Of a stretch of 64,000 nucleotides of DNA, positions 44,283 through 54,571 are shown piece by piece. The stretch is from Paenibacillus sp. MAHUQ-63 (GTDB lineage: Bacteria; Bacillota; Bacilli; Paenibacillales; NBRC-103111). Location: contig NZ_JARADB010000014.1 of the NCBI RefSeq assembly GCF_028765165.1, forward strand, positions 1-64,000. The letters are read 5' to 3'. Below the pieces are notes generated by a model. That model made no database searches. It was not told the DNA's origin and saw nothing but the letters and a program-made list of their open reading frames with translations. Each line of letters begins with the position of its first letter. The first letter of the stretch is position 1. The translations under genes were made by a program, and so were the position numbers.

Positions 44283-45005
44283 ATGATGAAACAGATTTTG
44301 CTGATTACAGATGGATGCTCGAACGTCGGCGTTAGTCCGGTTATCGCGGCTGCAGAGGCGCACGCTGAGGGGGTTACAGTGAACGTCATCGGCGTCGTCG
44401 ACCAGGGAGAGCTTGGCGTACTAGGCTCTGAGGAGATTCGTGAGATTGCGGCCGCAGGGGGCGGGATGAGCCGGATTGTGAATTCCGTGCAGCTGTCCCA
44501 AACGGTTCAGATGATGACGCGCAAGACGGTAAGCACAACCATCCAGCATGCCGTAGGCAAGGAGCTGCAAAGCATTCTGGGCATCAACCAGCTGGAACAG
44601 CTTCCGCCGGAGAAGCGGGCCGAAGTGGTTCAGGTCATTGACTCGATGAGTGAAACCTCTGCGCTGCGCGTTGCGCTTTTAATAGATGCTAGTGCTAGTA
44701 TGAAGCCTAAGCTCGCAGCTGTAAGGGAAGCGATCCACGATCTGCTGCTGAGTCTCAGAGCCCGCACCGGCAAGAGTGAGCTGGCTGTGTTCCATTTCCC
44801 TTCGACGAAAACGAGAGATCAGGAACTCGAGATGGACCACGGTTGGACGAATCAGCTTGCAAATTTGGACAAGATGTTCTATAAAATAAACATGAAGGGT
44901 ACGACTCCGACAGGTCCGGCGCTCCTGCAAACCTTGCAGTACGTGGCGGAGAAGCCTTTCTCACCAACGACCGGGGATGGGATGCTGAGTGACTACGTGG
45001 TATGA
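44283..45005 (+). CDS. yabS: von Willebrand factor A-domain protein YabS
   Basis: A 240-residue protein with a VWA fold. The MIDAS motif DASASM lies at about residues 140-145, and the Thr of TPTGPAL completes the metal site. The N-terminal third resembles a second Rossmann-like unit (ILLITDGCSNVGVSP). The function of YabS is unknown. The ATG at 44283 follows GGGAGG. yabT overlaps its end by 17 bases. The pair follows spoIIE in B. subtilis, where the sortase module is absent. Confidence 0.88.
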   Translation: MMKQILLITDGCSNVGVSPVIAAAEAHAEGVTVNVIGVVDQGELGVLGSEEIREIAAAGGGMSRIVNSVQLSQTVQMMTRKTVSTTIQHAVGKELQSILGINQLEQLPPEKRAEVVQVIDSMSETSALRVALLIDASASMKPKLAAVREAIHDLLLSLRARTGKSELAVFHFPSTKTRDQELEMDHGWTNQLANLDKMFYKINMKGTTPTGPALLQTLQYVAEKPFSPTTGDGMLSDYVV

Positions 45006-45900
45006 GGAAGCCTTTCGCCCAGGCTCAGAAATCCGAGGCAAATGGAACGGCCGCACCTATGTGGTCGAACGTCTGTTAGGTGCTGGGTCGAACGGCGTCG
45101 TGGTTCTCGTACGAAGAGGAACAGCGAGGTACGCATTGAAAGCAGGACACGAAACGGTCGACCATCAATCGGAGATCAACTCGCTGCTTGCCATATCGCT
45201 CACAGACACTTCATTCAAAAATTTTCTGATTGATACCGACGACATGTCGTTCAGCGGGAAGGATATATCGTTCTATGTCATGCGGTATATCGAGGGAATG
45301 ACGGTATCGCAATTCATTGCGAAGCGCGGCCAGGATTGGATTTATGTCATCGGCGCGAATCTGCTCCGCAAGCTGACCGAGATTCATAAGAGCGGTTACG
45401 TGTTCGGAGATTTGAAGATTGAGAATATGATCGTATCCAATTATGGGAATGTCGACCTCATCGATTTCGGCGGTGTGACGCCGAAGGGCAGAGCGATTAA
45501 GCAATTGACCGAAGTATACGATCGCGGCTTCTGGAATATGGGGGAGCGGGTAGCGGAAGAAAGCTACGATATTTTTTCATTTGCCATTTTACTTTTGAAA
45601 TCGCTCGATCAGCGCAAACGTTTTGCCTCTTATATCAAAATGCTTCCGCAGAACAGGGACCTGGATCAATTGGCGGCCATCATCAGCGAGAATCCGGTCG
45701 CCGCGCAGCTTGCCCCGTTTCTGCACAAAGCGCTGCGGGGGGAATTCCGCACTTCGGAGGAAGCCTATCATTTCTGGAAAAAGCTCATGTCAGGCAAGAA
45801 GCTGGCGCAGCCTGCGCTGAGCATGCCGTGGCTCAAAATTTGTTTCGCCGCTTCCATTTTTATTTTCGGGGCTACCGTTTATGTATATTGGTTGAGTTAA
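44989..45900 (+). CDS. yabT: Ser/Thr protein kinase YabT with C-terminal membrane anchor
   Basis: A 303-residue Hanks-type kinase. It has a glycine loop (LLGAGSNGVVVLV), catalytic-pair Lys in YALKAG, catalytic loop GDLKIEN with Asp at D141 and metal motif DFG (near 158). The usual HRD is replaced by FGD. A single membrane segment lies at about 282-300. B. subtilis YabT is a septal, DNA-activated kinase in sporulation that acts on RecA and AbrB. The GTG start lies inside yabS. Confidence 0.9.
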   Translation: MTTWYEEAFRPGSEIRGKWNGRTYVVERLLGAGSNGVVVLVRRGTARYALKAGHETVDHQSEINSLLAISLTDTSFKNFLIDTDDMSFSGKDISFYVMRYIEGMTVSQFIAKRGQDWIYVIGANLLRKLTEIHKSGYVFGDLKIENMIVSNYGNVDLIDFGGVTPKGRAIKQLTEVYDRGFWNMGERVAEESYDIFSFAILLLKSLDQRKRFASYIKMLPQNRDLDQLAAIISENPVAAQLAPFLHKALRGEFRTSEEAYHFWKKLMSGKKLAQPALSMPWLKICFAASIFIFGATVYVYWLS

Positions 45901-45936
45901 TGGATAAGGAAAGCGTAAGTGGGAAAGGATTACACA

Positions 45937-47352
45937 ATGAACATCGATCTTGCCGCCAGCGTGCGGCAGCGAATCATCGAAGAGAAGCTCGCGGTTTCGG
46001 GAGATGTTGTGGTTGTTGCGGTATCAGGGGGGCCTGATTCCGTGGCGCTGCTTCATGTCCTTTTTGCGCTTGCCAAGGAGTTCGACTGGAAGCTGGTTGT
46101 GGCACATGTGAATCATCAATTCCGCGGAGCGGAATCGGATGCCGAGGCCGCCTTCGTCGCCCGCTTGGCGGAGCGGCTGGGGCTGCCTTGTGAAATCGGC
46201 GTTATTGATGTGCCTGCTTATATAGAGGCGACATCGCTGAACGGGCAGGCCGCGGCCCGCGAGAAACGGTACGAATTCCTGCATCAGGTGGCGGATGCCT
46301 ACAAGGCGGAGCGGATTGCCTTCGCCCATCATGCGGATGATCAGGCCGAGACGGTGATGATGCGAATTGTGCGGGGAACCGGCCCGTCGGGGCTTGTGGG
46401 AATGCCGGAACGCAGGCGCGAAAAAAAAGTGGAACTGATCCGGCCTTTTCTACGTATATACAAATCAGATATTGTGAATTATTGCGCTCAGCACCAAATT
46501 ACTTATTGTAAAGACAGCAGCAATGAGCTGCGGAAGTACTTTCGTAATCAAATTCGGCTTGATGTGATGCCGATGCTGAAGCAGTATAATGAACAGCTTC
46601 CGGAATCGCTGAACCGTTTGACGGAGATGATGCGCGCTGAGGACGATTATCTGGCAGTAGAAACCGAACGGGTACTGCGCCGGATAGTGACTTTTCAGGG
46701 GGCGGGCTGCCGCTTGACGCGAAGTGATTTCACCGGACTGCACGTTGCTTTACAAAGGCGTTTGATTAAATTAATATTAAACTGTCTTTGTTTGGGAATG
46801 GACCGGCTGGACTTTATCAGGATTGAAAGTATCCGTGAGTTGATGTCGCAGGACCAGGTTTCGAATCAAGTACTTCAGGTCGATGATGCGCTTTATATTG
46901 TGAGAGAATATGAAGCCATTCTGTTTCAGACATCTGAGCCTGTCCCGAAGCCCTATGCTTATGAGCTGGGGGCGGACACGGATGAGCTGGACCTTCCGGA
47001 AGCCGGGGCCAAGCTGCTATGCGCCAGGATGCCTGCCAATTCGGTAGATGCCTCTTCCATTGTTCCGTTAGCAACGGACATCTATTTGGATCTCGGTCAA
47101 CTCCGGTGGCCTCTTACGATAAGGAGCCGCAGGTCGGGAGACCGATTGGAACCACATGGTTTAAACGGGTCCAAAAAGGTAAAAGATATGTTCATTGATG
47201 CCAAAATGCCGTTAAGCCGGCGTGATGTCATCCCGTTACTGGTCGATGCTTCCGGGCAAATCCTCTGGATTGCCGGCTTTCGTAGGTCCAAGCATGCTCT
47301 GGTCGGAACCGACACAGAACGTGTGCTTCATATGAAGCTCGTGCTGAAGTAA
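45937..47352 (+). CDS. tilS: tRNA(Ile)-lysidine synthase
   Basis: A 471-residue enzyme that converts the wobble C34 of the AUA-reading tRNA(Ile) to lysidine. The PP-loop SGGPDS spans residues 30-35. HVNHQFRGAESDAEA and AHHADDQAETVMMRIVRG are the catalytic-domain motifs, and the C-terminal TilS domains follow (RRSGDRLEPHGLNGSKKVKD). The ATG at 45937 follows GAAAGGA; an upstream GTG at 45919 is less likely. Confidence 0.95.
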   Translation: MNIDLAASVRQRIIEEKLAVSGDVVVVAVSGGPDSVALLHVLFALAKEFDWKLVVAHVNHQFRGAESDAEAAFVARLAERLGLPCEIGVIDVPAYIEATSLNGQAAAREKRYEFLHQVADAYKAERIAFAHHADDQAETVMMRIVRGTGPSGLVGMPERRREKKVELIRPFLRIYKSDIVNYCAQHQITYCKDSSNELRKYFRNQIRLDVMPMLKQYNEQLPESLNRLTEMMRAEDDYLAVETERVLRRIVTFQGAGCRLTRSDFTGLHVALQRRLIKLILNCLCLGMDRLDFIRIESIRELMSQDQVSNQVLQVDDALYIVREYEAILFQTSEPVPKPYAYELGADTDELDLPEAGAKLLCARMPANSVDASSIVPLATDIYLDLGQLRWPLTIRSRRSGDRLEPHGLNGSKKVKDMFIDAKMPLSRRDVIPLLVDASGQILWIAGFRRSKHALVGTDTERVLHMKLVLK

Positions 47353-47422
47353 CATGCGTAAATTTCGTTCTTCTAGAATGTAAATTTATAAGGATTCATA
47401 ATATAATCTAGGGGGTTCATCC

Positions 47423-47962
47423 TTGTACAGCGACATTCAAGAGGTTCTTTACAGCGAAGAACAGATTCAAGGGAAAATTAAAGAATTGGGAGAGAAACTC
47501 TCCAACGATTACGAAGGCAAGAATCCATTGGTTATTTGCGTGCTTAAGGGAGCTTTCATTTTCATGGCAGACCTCGTGAAGCAAATCCGCGTACCATTGG
47601 AAATCGATTTCATGGCTGTATCGAGCTACGGACAATCCACGAAGTCATCCGGTGTCGTCAAGATTATCAAAGATCTTGATGTACCTGTAGAAGGACGGCA
47701 CATTCTTATCGTGGAGGACATTATCGATAGCGGATTGACGCTGAGTTATCTGATAGATGTGCTAGAGCGACGCAATGCCAAAACGATCTCGGTCGTGGCG
47801 CTGTTTAATAAACCGGCACGCAGAACCGTTGAGCTCGAACCTGATTACGCAGGGTATGAGCTTCCCGATGAGTTCGTTGTCGGATATGGTCTGGATTATG
47901 CAGAGAAATACCGCAACCTTCCATTTATCGGCATATTGAAACCAGAGATCTACACGACGTAA
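47423..47962 (+). CDS. hpt: hypoxanthine-guanine phosphoribosyltransferase
   Basis: A 179-residue purine salvage enzyme (hypoxanthine or guanine + PRPP to IMP or GMP). [12 protein letters not shown], the PRPP loop [11 protein letters not shown] (near residues 97-107) and the [17 protein letters not shown] hood are present. The TTG start follows GGGGG, and a TATAAT at 47402-47407 may be the -10 of a promoter. The order tilS-hpt-ftsH is conserved. Confidence 0.96.
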   Translation: MYSDIQEVLYSEEQIQGKIKELGEKLSNDYEGKNPLVICVLKGAFIFMADLVKQIRVPLEIDFMAVSSYGQSTKSSGVVKIIKDLDVPVEGRHILIVEDIIDSGLTLSYLIDVLERRNAKTISVVALFNKPARRTVELEPDYAGYELPDEFVVGYGLDYAEKYRNLPFIGILKPEIYTT

Positions 47963-47994
47963 TGTCATATCACCGGCTCATCCATGCGGTTAAT

Positions 47995-48024
47995 TTGTAG
48001 TGCTTTACCGGGATATGGTAAAAT
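47995..48024 (+). promoter_or_regulatory. candidate SigA promoter of ftsH
   Basis: TTGTAG, an 18-base spacer and TAAAAT, about 34 bases before the ftsH ATG. Confidence 0.5.
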
Positions 48025-48057
48025 AATAAAAGTGTGCCGTTCGAGAGGAGGCTTGGG

Positions 48058-50007
48058 ATGAATCGAATTATCCGGAATACCGGTTTTTATTTGCTTATAT
48101 TTTTGGTAACAGTAGGTATCGTCCATTTCATCAGTACCCAAAACGAACAAAAGGAATTAATTACTTACGATAAATTCCGCCAAGCGGTCGTTAACAAAAA
48201 CGTGGAATCCGTAACCCTGAAGTTCGATGGATACACGTATTTGATTAAGGGTAAGTACATTAACCCTCCTAATGGTGTGGATAAGAAAAGCTTCGAAACC
48301 CATGCTCCATATGAGCCTTTGGTCGTTCAATTGATTGAAGCGAATGGCGTTCCGACGGAAACCTACGAGACGATGGAGCGGGATAGCGTCTGGATTTCCT
48401 TTCTTACATCGATTATTCCATTTGTCATTATCTTCATCTTGTTCTTCTTCTTGTTGAACCAAGCGCAGGGTGGCGGCGGCAAAGTGATGAACTTCGGCAA
48501 GAGCCGTGCCCGCTTATATAATGAGGAGAAGAAGCGTGTCACCTTCGAAGACGTGGCAGGCGCAGATGAAGAGAAGCAAGAGCTGGTTGAGGTTGTTGAA
48601 TTCCTGAAGGATCCTCGGAAATTCGCCGCGGTCGGCGCCAGAATTCCGAAGGGGGTTCTGCTCAACGGGCCTCCGGGAACAGGTAAAACATTGCTTGCAC
48701 GGGCGGTTGCCGGTGAAGCGGGCGTACCGTTCTTCAGTATCTCCGGTTCCGACTTCGTAGAGATGTTCGTCGGTGTCGGCGCATCCCGTGTGCGTGACTT
48801 GTTCGAGAACGCGAAGAAGAATTCGCCTTGTATTATCTTTATCGATGAGATCGATGCCGTTGGTCGTCAGCGCGGCGCCGGCTTAGGCGGCGGACATGAC
48901 GAGCGCGAGCAAACGCTCAACCAATTGCTCGTTGAGATGGACGGGTTTGGCGCGAATGAGGGCATCATCATCGTTGCGGCGACGAACCGCCCTGACATTC
49001 TTGACCCTGCGTTATTGCGTCCAGGCCGTTTCGACCGTCAAATCACGGTTGACCGTCCGGATATCAAAGGACGCGAGGCTGTACTGAAAGTACATGCCCG
49101 CAACAAGCCGCTCGCCAAGGACGTGAAGCTGGACTCCTTGTCCCGTTACACAACCGGATTCACGGGCGCTGATCTGGAGAATTTATTGAACGAGGCGGCT
49201 TTGATTGCCGCACGTCGCAACCGTAAAGATATTTCCATGGCGGAGATCGAGGAAGCATTCGACCGGATTATCGTCGGTACGCAGAAGAAGAGCCGGATCA
49301 TCAGCGAAGCCGAGAAACGCATCGTTGCTTATCACGAGGCCGGACACGCAATCATCGGCTACTATGCGGAGAACGCAGATATGGTGCACAAAGTAACGAT
49401 CGTGCCGCGCGGACGCGCTGGCGGATACGTGATGATGCTGCCCAAAGAAGGCGAAGACCGCATGATGCAGACGAAGAACGAGCTGCTGGATAAAGTGACG
49501 GGCCTCCTTGGCGGCCGTGTTGCCGAAGAGCTTTTCATCGGCGAGATCGGTACAGGGGCTTACAGCGACTTCCAGAAAGCGACGGGCATCGTTCGCCGCA
49601 TGATTATGGAATATGGGATGAGCGATAAGCTTGGACCTATGCAATTCGGCAGCTCCCAAGGCCAAGTGTTCTTGGGCCGCGATATCGGCCATGAACAGAA
49701 CTACAGTGATGCGATTGCCTACGAGATTGACCAAGAGATGCAGCAATTTATTCGTACGTGCTACGACCGCGCTCGCGCGATTCTAACTGAGCACACGGAT
49801 CAAATGCACCTCGTAGCGAAGACGCTGCTGGAGAAGGAAACGCTGGATAAAGATGAAATTATCGAGCTCTTGGAGAAAGGCAAGTTGAATGCAGGCGACG
49901 ATGAAGATGTCAAAGTGAACATTCAGCCGCAAAGCCAAGCTAACGATAGCAATAAATTCGGGTTCGATAAAGAGAAGGATTCGAATTCGGGTCAATCCGA
50001 AGAGTAA
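48058..50007 (+). CDS. ftsH: ATP-dependent zinc metalloprotease FtsH
   Basis: A 649-residue membrane AAA+ protease. Two membrane segments (about residues 7-27 and 113-135) flank an extracytoplasmic domain. The AAA module has Walker A GPPGTGKT (204-211), Walker [10 protein letters not shown] and the SRH region [19 protein letters not shown]. The peptidase has HEAGH (426-430). FtsH degrades misfolded membrane proteins and regulators, including Spo0A-pathway inhibitors in B. subtilis. The ATG at 48058 follows AGAGGAGG. Confidence 0.97.
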   Translation: MNRIIRNTGFYLLIFLVTVGIVHFISTQNEQKELITYDKFRQAVVNKNVESVTLKFDGYTYLIKGKYINPPNGVDKKSFETHAPYEPLVVQLIEANGVPTETYETMERDSVWISFLTSIIPFVIIFILFFFLLNQAQGGGGKVMNFGKSRARLYNEEKKRVTFEDVAGADEEKQELVEVVEFLKDPRKFAAVGARIPKGVLLNGPPGTGKTLLARAVAGEAGVPFFSISGSDFVEMFVGVGASRVRDLFENAKKNSPCIIFIDEIDAVGRQRGAGLGGGHDEREQTLNQLLVEMDGFGANEGIIIVAATNRPDILDPALLRPGRFDRQITVDRPDIKGREAVLKVHARNKPLAKDVKLDSLSRYTTGFTGADLENLLNEAALIAARRNRKDISMAEIEEAFDRIIVGTQKKSRIISEAEKRIVAYHEAGHAIIGYYAENADMVHKVTIVPRGRAGGYVMMLPKEGEDRMMQTKNELLDKVTGLLGGRVAEELFIGEIGTGAYSDFQKATGIVRRMIMEYGMSDKLGPMQFGSSQGQVFLGRDIGHEQNYSDAIAYEIDQEMQQFIRTCYDRARAILTEHTDQMHLVAKTLLEKETLDKDEIIELLEKGKLNAGDDEDVKVNIQPQSQANDSNKFGFDKEKDSNSGQSEE

Positions 50008-50025
50008 CAAGCAATGGCATGACGC

Positions 50026-50061
50026 AAATCCGGGTACACGTTTGGTGTACCCGGATTTTTC
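50026..50061 (+). terminator. ftsH terminator
   Basis: AATCCGGGTACAC and GTGTACCCGGATT form a 13-bp perfect stem over GTTTG, followed by TTT. Confidence 0.93.
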
Positions 50062-50085
50062 TGCTTATTTCGGCTTTTTTACGCA

Positions 50086-50133
50086 TTGACAGGGGATGCG
50101 GGAATGTGTAAATTAGTTGTAAATCTCTAATTT
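50086..50133 (+). promoter_or_regulatory. promoter and candidate operator of nadABC
   Basis: TTGACA (50086-50091), a 17-base spacer and TAAATT (50109-50114). A 7-bp inverted repeat, AAATTAG (50110-50116) and CTAATTT (50127-50133), overlaps the -10 and predicted start. This is a plausible repressor site. Whether it binds the NadR/NiaR niacin regulator cannot be told here. Confidence 0.6.
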
Positions 50134-50207
50134 CATGACGTTTAGATCATACTACGTTCAGTTAGTTATGAAATACATTTACGTCCCAGACAGGGGAGGA
50201 AGCATCC

Positions 50208-51146
50208 ATGGAAGCTTTAGCACTAGAGCGCAAAGCGGAGCAGAACCGTCAGTTGAAAGAACGGTTGCTTCAACTGAAGAAAGAACGGAATGCTATTATT
50301 CTTGCTCATTATTATCAGCGTGATGAAGTACAAGAGGTTGCCGATTTCCGGGGGGATTCCTTCCTGCTAGCGCAGAAGGCGGCACAGACCGATGCAGATG
50401 TGATTGTATTCTGCGGGGTTCATTTCATGGGGGAAAGCGCCAAGATTTTAGCGCCGAACAAAACGGTTATTATACCGGATGAACGCGCAGGCTGCCCAAT
50501 GGCCGATATGGTCAATGTCGAAGGACTGCGGGCTTTGAAGAGACAGCATCCGAATGCCAAGGTCGTTGCTTACATTAATACATCGGCCGACGTAAAGTCA
50601 GAAACAGATATTTGCTGTACATCGGCAAATGCCATAAACGTCATCAATTCCGTCGACTCGGATGAGATCATCTGGGTACCGGATAAAAATTTGGGCGACT
50701 ATGTATCAAAATTCACAAGCAAGAAGGTCATCATCTGGGAAGGCTACTGCAACACCCATGATATGCTGACTGTCAAGGACGTAGAAGAAATGAAAGCGCA
50801 GTATCCGAACGCTCAATTCGTCGTTCATCCGGAATGCCGTCCGGAAGTGGTGAAGCTCGGCGACTTCGTAGGCAGCACGACGGCGATTATCAAATATTGC
50901 AAAGAGTCCGATTGCAAGGAATTTATTGTCGGTACGGAAGACGGAACAGGGTATCAACTGCGTCTGGACAGCCCGGACAAACAGTTCCATTTTGCTACGA
51001 AATACTTGGTTTGCCCGAATATGAAAGTGAATAACCTGAAGAAAATTGTGAAATGTCTGGAGACCATGCAGCCGGAAATTTATGTACCGGAAGATGTAGC
51101 CGATAGAGCAAGATTGTCATTAGAGCGCATGTTACAAGTAAAGTAG
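50208..51146 (+). CDS. nadA: quinolinate synthase A
   Basis: A 312-residue [4Fe-4S] enzyme that condenses iminoaspartate with dihydroxyacetone phosphate to quinolinate. LAHYYQRDEVQEVADFRGDSF is the N-terminal motif. Cysteines in VFCGVHFMGE, DICCTSANA and HPECRPEV are candidate cluster ligands. GGGGAGGA precedes the ATG. It is the first gene of nadA-nadB-nadC with its own promoter. Confidence 0.95.
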   Translation: MEALALERKAEQNRQLKERLLQLKKERNAIILAHYYQRDEVQEVADFRGDSFLLAQKAAQTDADVIVFCGVHFMGESAKILAPNKTVIIPDERAGCPMADMVNVEGLRALKRQHPNAKVVAYINTSADVKSETDICCTSANAINVINSVDSDEIIWVPDKNLGDYVSKFTSKKVIIWEGYCNTHDMLTVKDVEEMKAQYPNAQFVVHPECRPEVVKLGDFVGSTTAIIKYCKESDCKEFIVGTEDGTGYQLRLDSPDKQFHFATKYLVCPNMKVNNLKKIVKCLETMQPEIYVPEDVADRARLSLERMLQVK

Positions 51147-51217
51147 CATGCGCTACTCTCTTGTTGGATTGAAATTGATAGGAAAGCAGCGTGTTGATCT
51201 TATTAGATGAAGCTACC

Positions 51218-51277
51218 CTCGCATGGAGAAGGAAGGAATCTCTCAGTCCGTCTTGGATTCTATCCTTCCCTTGCGAG
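51218..51277 (+). other. hairpin between nadA and nadB
   Basis: CTCGCA (51218-51223) pairs with TGCGAG (51272-51277). Inside, AAGGAAGGA-ATC pairs with GAT-TC-TATCCTTCCCTT with small bulges. No T run follows, so it looks like an mRNA processing or stability element. Confidence 0.5.
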
Positions 51278-51305
51278 AAATAATGGTAAAGAACGGGTGG
51301 GCGGC

Positions 51306-52916
51306 ATGATTCCTAGATATCTCATAGACATAGATTTAGATTCCATTCCTCATGTACATACCGATGTCATCGTCATAGGTGCCGGCATTGCCGGTTTATT
51401 CACGGCGCTGCGCGCCAGTGAGACGAAGAAAGTATTGATGATTACGAAGAAGTCGCTCTTGGACAGCAATACCCGCTATGCGCAGGGCGGTATAGCAGCC
51501 GTTATCTCGGATGAAGATTCACCGGAATATCATATGCAGGACACGTTGATTGCGGGAGCGGGGCTCTGTTCGCCAGAGGCGGTCGACGTTCTTGTTCACG
51601 AGGGTCCGAATGGCGTTCAGGACCTCATTCGCATGGGAACCAAATTCGATCTGGAGAACGGGGAATTCGCTCTGACCAAGGAAGGGGCGCACAGCCAGCG
51701 TCGTATCCTGCATGCGCAAGGCGACGCGACGGGCGCCGAGATCGTAAGAGCCTTGTCGGAGCGCACGAAGCAGGACCCGAACATCGAGATCTGGGACGAT
51801 CATTTCGTCATCGATCTGATTACGCAGGACGGCGAATGCTACGGTGCCCTTGTGCAGAAACCGAACGGACAACGCGTGTTCGTTCGCGGCAACGCCACGA
51901 TCCTCTGTTCAGGCGGTACCGGCCAGCTATTTCGCTACACGACCAACCCGGATATTGCGACCGGCGACGGCATCGCGATCGCTTATCGGGCCGGCGCGCA
52001 AATTCAAGATATGGAATTCGTGCAATTCCATCCGACAGCGCTGTGCTACCCCGGTGCACCGCGCTTTCTTATCTCGGAAGCGGTGCGAGGCGAGGGGGCT
52101 TATCTGCGGAATGTCAAAGGCGAGCGCTTCATGGACCGCTACCATCCCCAGCTGGAGCTGGCTCCAAGGGATGTTGTCGCCCGTGCCATCGTAGATGAGA
52201 TTGAGAATTGCAAATCTACCTTCGTCTATTTGGATATTACGCATGAATCCGAAGAATTGATTAAGCACCGTTTCCCTACCATTTACGAATACTGCCTGAA
52301 TTATGGCTTGGATATGAGCACCGACTGGATTCCCGTCGCTCCGGCAGCGCATTATATGATGGGCGGCGTGAAGACGGATCTGCACGGGGAAACGCTTGTT
52401 CGCCGGCTGTTCGCTTGCGGAGAAGTGTCGTCTACCGGCGTGCACGGAGCCAACCGGTTGGCGAGCAACTCCTTATCCGAGGCCATCGTATTCGGAAGAA
52501 GAATCATTGAGCGCATTCAGGAGCTGCCGCCTCTGAATAGCGACATTCAAATACGTGCGGAAGCTGCCGCCCCGAGAACGGAAATTCCGAATCAGGCCGT
52601 CGTCGAGAAGAAGCTGAAGCTGCAGAAGGTGATGCTTCGCTGCGCGGGCCTGAGGCGTTCGGCCAAAGGACTCGAGAAAGGGTATGAGGAGCTCTCGAGA
52701 CAGCTATCGATCTTCGATTCGCTGATGACGAAACGGGAAGAGTATGAGTTTGCGAATTTGCTGAGCTGCGCTTTGCTGACGACAACAGCGGCCATTGCCC
52801 GGGAAGAGAGCCGCGGCGGCCACTACCGGGAAGACTTCCCGGAACGCAATGACGAAGTGTGGAAGAAGCATATTGTTTTCAAGCGCGGGGAAGATAGCAT
52901 TGAGGAGTGGATATAA
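51306..52916 (+). CDS. nadB: L-aspartate oxidase
   Basis: A 536-residue FAD enzyme that oxidises aspartate to iminoaspartate for NadA. The FAD fold GAGIAG (from residue 25), RYAQGGIAAV, and the substrate-site region HPTALCYPGAPRFLISEAVRGEGA and GVHGANRLASNSLSEA are present. The start at 51306 gives the family length (531 in B. subtilis); a longer frame begins at 51207 but would run through a strong hairpin. The ribosome site is only moderate (GGGTGGGCGG). Confidence 0.94.
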   Translation: MIPRYLIDIDLDSIPHVHTDVIVIGAGIAGLFTALRASETKKVLMITKKSLLDSNTRYAQGGIAAVISDEDSPEYHMQDTLIAGAGLCSPEAVDVLVHEGPNGVQDLIRMGTKFDLENGEFALTKEGAHSQRRILHAQGDATGAEIVRALSERTKQDPNIEIWDDHFVIDLITQDGECYGALVQKPNGQRVFVRGNATILCSGGTGQLFRYTTNPDIATGDGIAIAYRAGAQIQDMEFVQFHPTALCYPGAPRFLISEAVRGEGAYLRNVKGERFMDRYHPQLELAPRDVVARAIVDEIENCKSTFVYLDITHESEELIKHRFPTIYEYCLNYGLDMSTDWIPVAPAAHYMMGGVKTDLHGETLVRRLFACGEVSSTGVHGANRLASNSLSEAIVFGRRIIERIQELPPLNSDIQIRAEAAAPRTEIPNQAVVEKKLKLQKVMLRCAGLRRSAKGLEKGYEELSRQLSIFDSLMTKREEYEFANLLSCALLTTTAAIAREESRGGHYREDFPERNDEVWKKHIVFKRGEDSIEEWI

Positions 52917-52917
52917 C

Positions 52918-53787
52918 ATGCTGGATATAAATATGGAACTCATTCGTAAACATATACGCCTTTGGTTAGAAGAAGATATTGGCACAGGTGATGTCACGAC
53001 TCTGACAACGATCCCTTTGGACCACGCGTCCAAAGGGATTATCCACGTCAAAGAAGACGGAATTATTTGCGGACTGCCGATTGCCCGTGAAGTGTTCGCT
53101 GTCGTAGATCCGTCTCTTCGTTATGAAACTAAAGTCGCCGAAGGATCGTCTGTAGTTAAAGGGACCATACTAGCGGAAGTGGAGGGCAGCACCCGGAGTA
53201 TTTTGCTGGGCGAGCGGTTAAGCCTGAATCTGATGCAGCGAATGTCGGGAATCGCGACGCGAACCAGGGAGTTCGTGAACGCGCTCGAGGGGCTGCCGAC
53301 GAGGTTGGTCGATACGCGCAAAACGACGCCTGGCCACAGGCTGCTAGAGAAGTATGCGGTTCGTGTGGGCGGCGGACACAATCACCGTTTCGGCCTGTAT
53401 GATGCGGTCATGATCAAGGATAACCACATCAAAGGCTCGGGCGGGATTACGCAAGCCGTGCAAGCGGCCAGAAGCCAAATCCCCCACACGATGAAGATTG
53501 AGGTTGAGGTTGAAGATTTCGACCAGCTGCAAGAAGCGTTATCGGCCGGTGCAGATATCATCATGCTGGACAATATGGTACCCGCCAAGATGAAAGAAGC
53601 CGTAGCTATTATTAAAAACAAAGCACCGCATATTGTAGTAGAGGGCTCGGGCTCGGTGACGACGCAAACCATCAAGGCGATGGCGGAATCCGGTGTTGAT
53701 GTGATTTCCGTTGGACGGCTGACCTACTCGGTAGCAGCGCTGGACATTTCATTGGATCTTAACGAACGGAAGGGGACGGCGTTATGA
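52918..53787 (+). CDS. nadC: nicotinate-nucleotide pyrophosphorylase (carboxylating)
   Basis: A 289-residue enzyme making nicotinate mononucleotide from quinolinate and [57 protein letters not shown] and the C-terminal [12 protein letters not shown] are family signatures. The ATG at 52918 follows GAGGAG within the end of nadB. It overlaps coaX by 4 bases, so the NAD and CoA genes are translationally coupled. Confidence 0.95.
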   Translation: MLDINMELIRKHIRLWLEEDIGTGDVTTLTTIPLDHASKGIIHVKEDGIICGLPIAREVFAVVDPSLRYETKVAEGSSVVKGTILAEVEGSTRSILLGERLSLNLMQRMSGIATRTREFVNALEGLPTRLVDTRKTTPGHRLLEKYAVRVGGGHNHRFGLYDAVMIKDNHIKGSGGITQAVQAARSQIPHTMKIEVEVEDFDQLQEALSAGADIIMLDNMVPAKMKEAVAIIKNKAPHIVVEGSGSVTTQTIKAMAESGVDVISVGRLTYSVAALDISLDLNERKGTAL

Positions 53788-54548
53788 TTCTTGTTATTGA
53801 CGTAGGGAATACCAATATTGTGCTTGGTCTCTATCGGGAGCGTACGCTGCTGCACCACTGGCGGGTTAGCACGAACCGTTCGGCGACCGTTGATGAGTAC
53901 GGAATGCAGCTGCACAGCCTGTTTCAACATTCGGGAATTCATTTCGGCGAAGTCGAAGGGGTTATCATTTCCTCTGTCGTTCCTCCGCTCGTGAGCACCA
54001 TGGAAAACCTCTGTCTGCATTATTTGAAGAAGACGCCGTTCATTGTGGGTCCGGGGATCAAGACAGGACTTAACGTGCGCGTGGATAATCCCAAAGAGGT
54101 CGGAGCCGACCGTATTGTGAACGCGGTGGCGGCACTGGAGCTTTACGGTGCTCCCAGCATCATCGTAGATTTCGGAACGGCGACGACGTACGATTACATC
54201 GATCCTTCCGGGCAGCTGGTCGGCTGCGCGATTGCACCGGGCATCGGGATCTCGACTGAAGCGCTGTATCAGAGGGCGGCGAAGCTGCCGCGTATCGAGC
54301 TGGTCAAGCCGAAAAGCGTAGTGGGCAGGAATACGGTAGCTGCGATGCAGGCCGGGATCATCTTCGGATATGTTGGGCAAGTCGATGGAATTGTTGAACG
54401 TGTAAAGCAGGAATATAATGTCAATCCTACAGTCATAGCGACAGGCGGGCTTGCGGAGCTCATCTCCAGCGAATCCCGGACGATTCAAATCGTGAACCCC
54501 TTGTTGACCTTACAAGGACTGCAAATGATTTATGAGAAAAATGCTTAG
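53784..54548 (+). CDS. coaX: type III pantothenate kinase
   Basis: A 254-residue ASKHA-fold kinase for the first step of coenzyme A synthesis. DVGNTN (residues 6-11) is the phosphate motif. [20 protein letters not shown] and the [23 protein letters not shown] segment define type III. The start overlaps nadC (ATGA). In B. subtilis coaX directly follows ftsH. Confidence 0.96.
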   Translation: MILVIDVGNTNIVLGLYRERTLLHHWRVSTNRSATVDEYGMQLHSLFQHSGIHFGEVEGVIISSVVPPLVSTMENLCLHYLKKTPFIVGPGIKTGLNVRVDNPKEVGADRIVNAVAALELYGAPSIIVDFGTATTYDYIDPSGQLVGCAIAPGIGISTEALYQRAAKLPRIELVKPKSVVGRNTVAAMQAGIIFGYVGQVDGIVERVKQEYNVNPTVIATGGLAELISSESRTIQIVNPLLTLQGLQMIYEKNA

Positions 54549-54571
54549 GCTTTTTCAAGAAAGGACGTAAC

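Noticed and set aside
51207-51305. N-terminal extension of NadB by 33 codons
   Set aside because: The extension lies in a hairpin, has no family similarity and makes the protein longer than known NadB.
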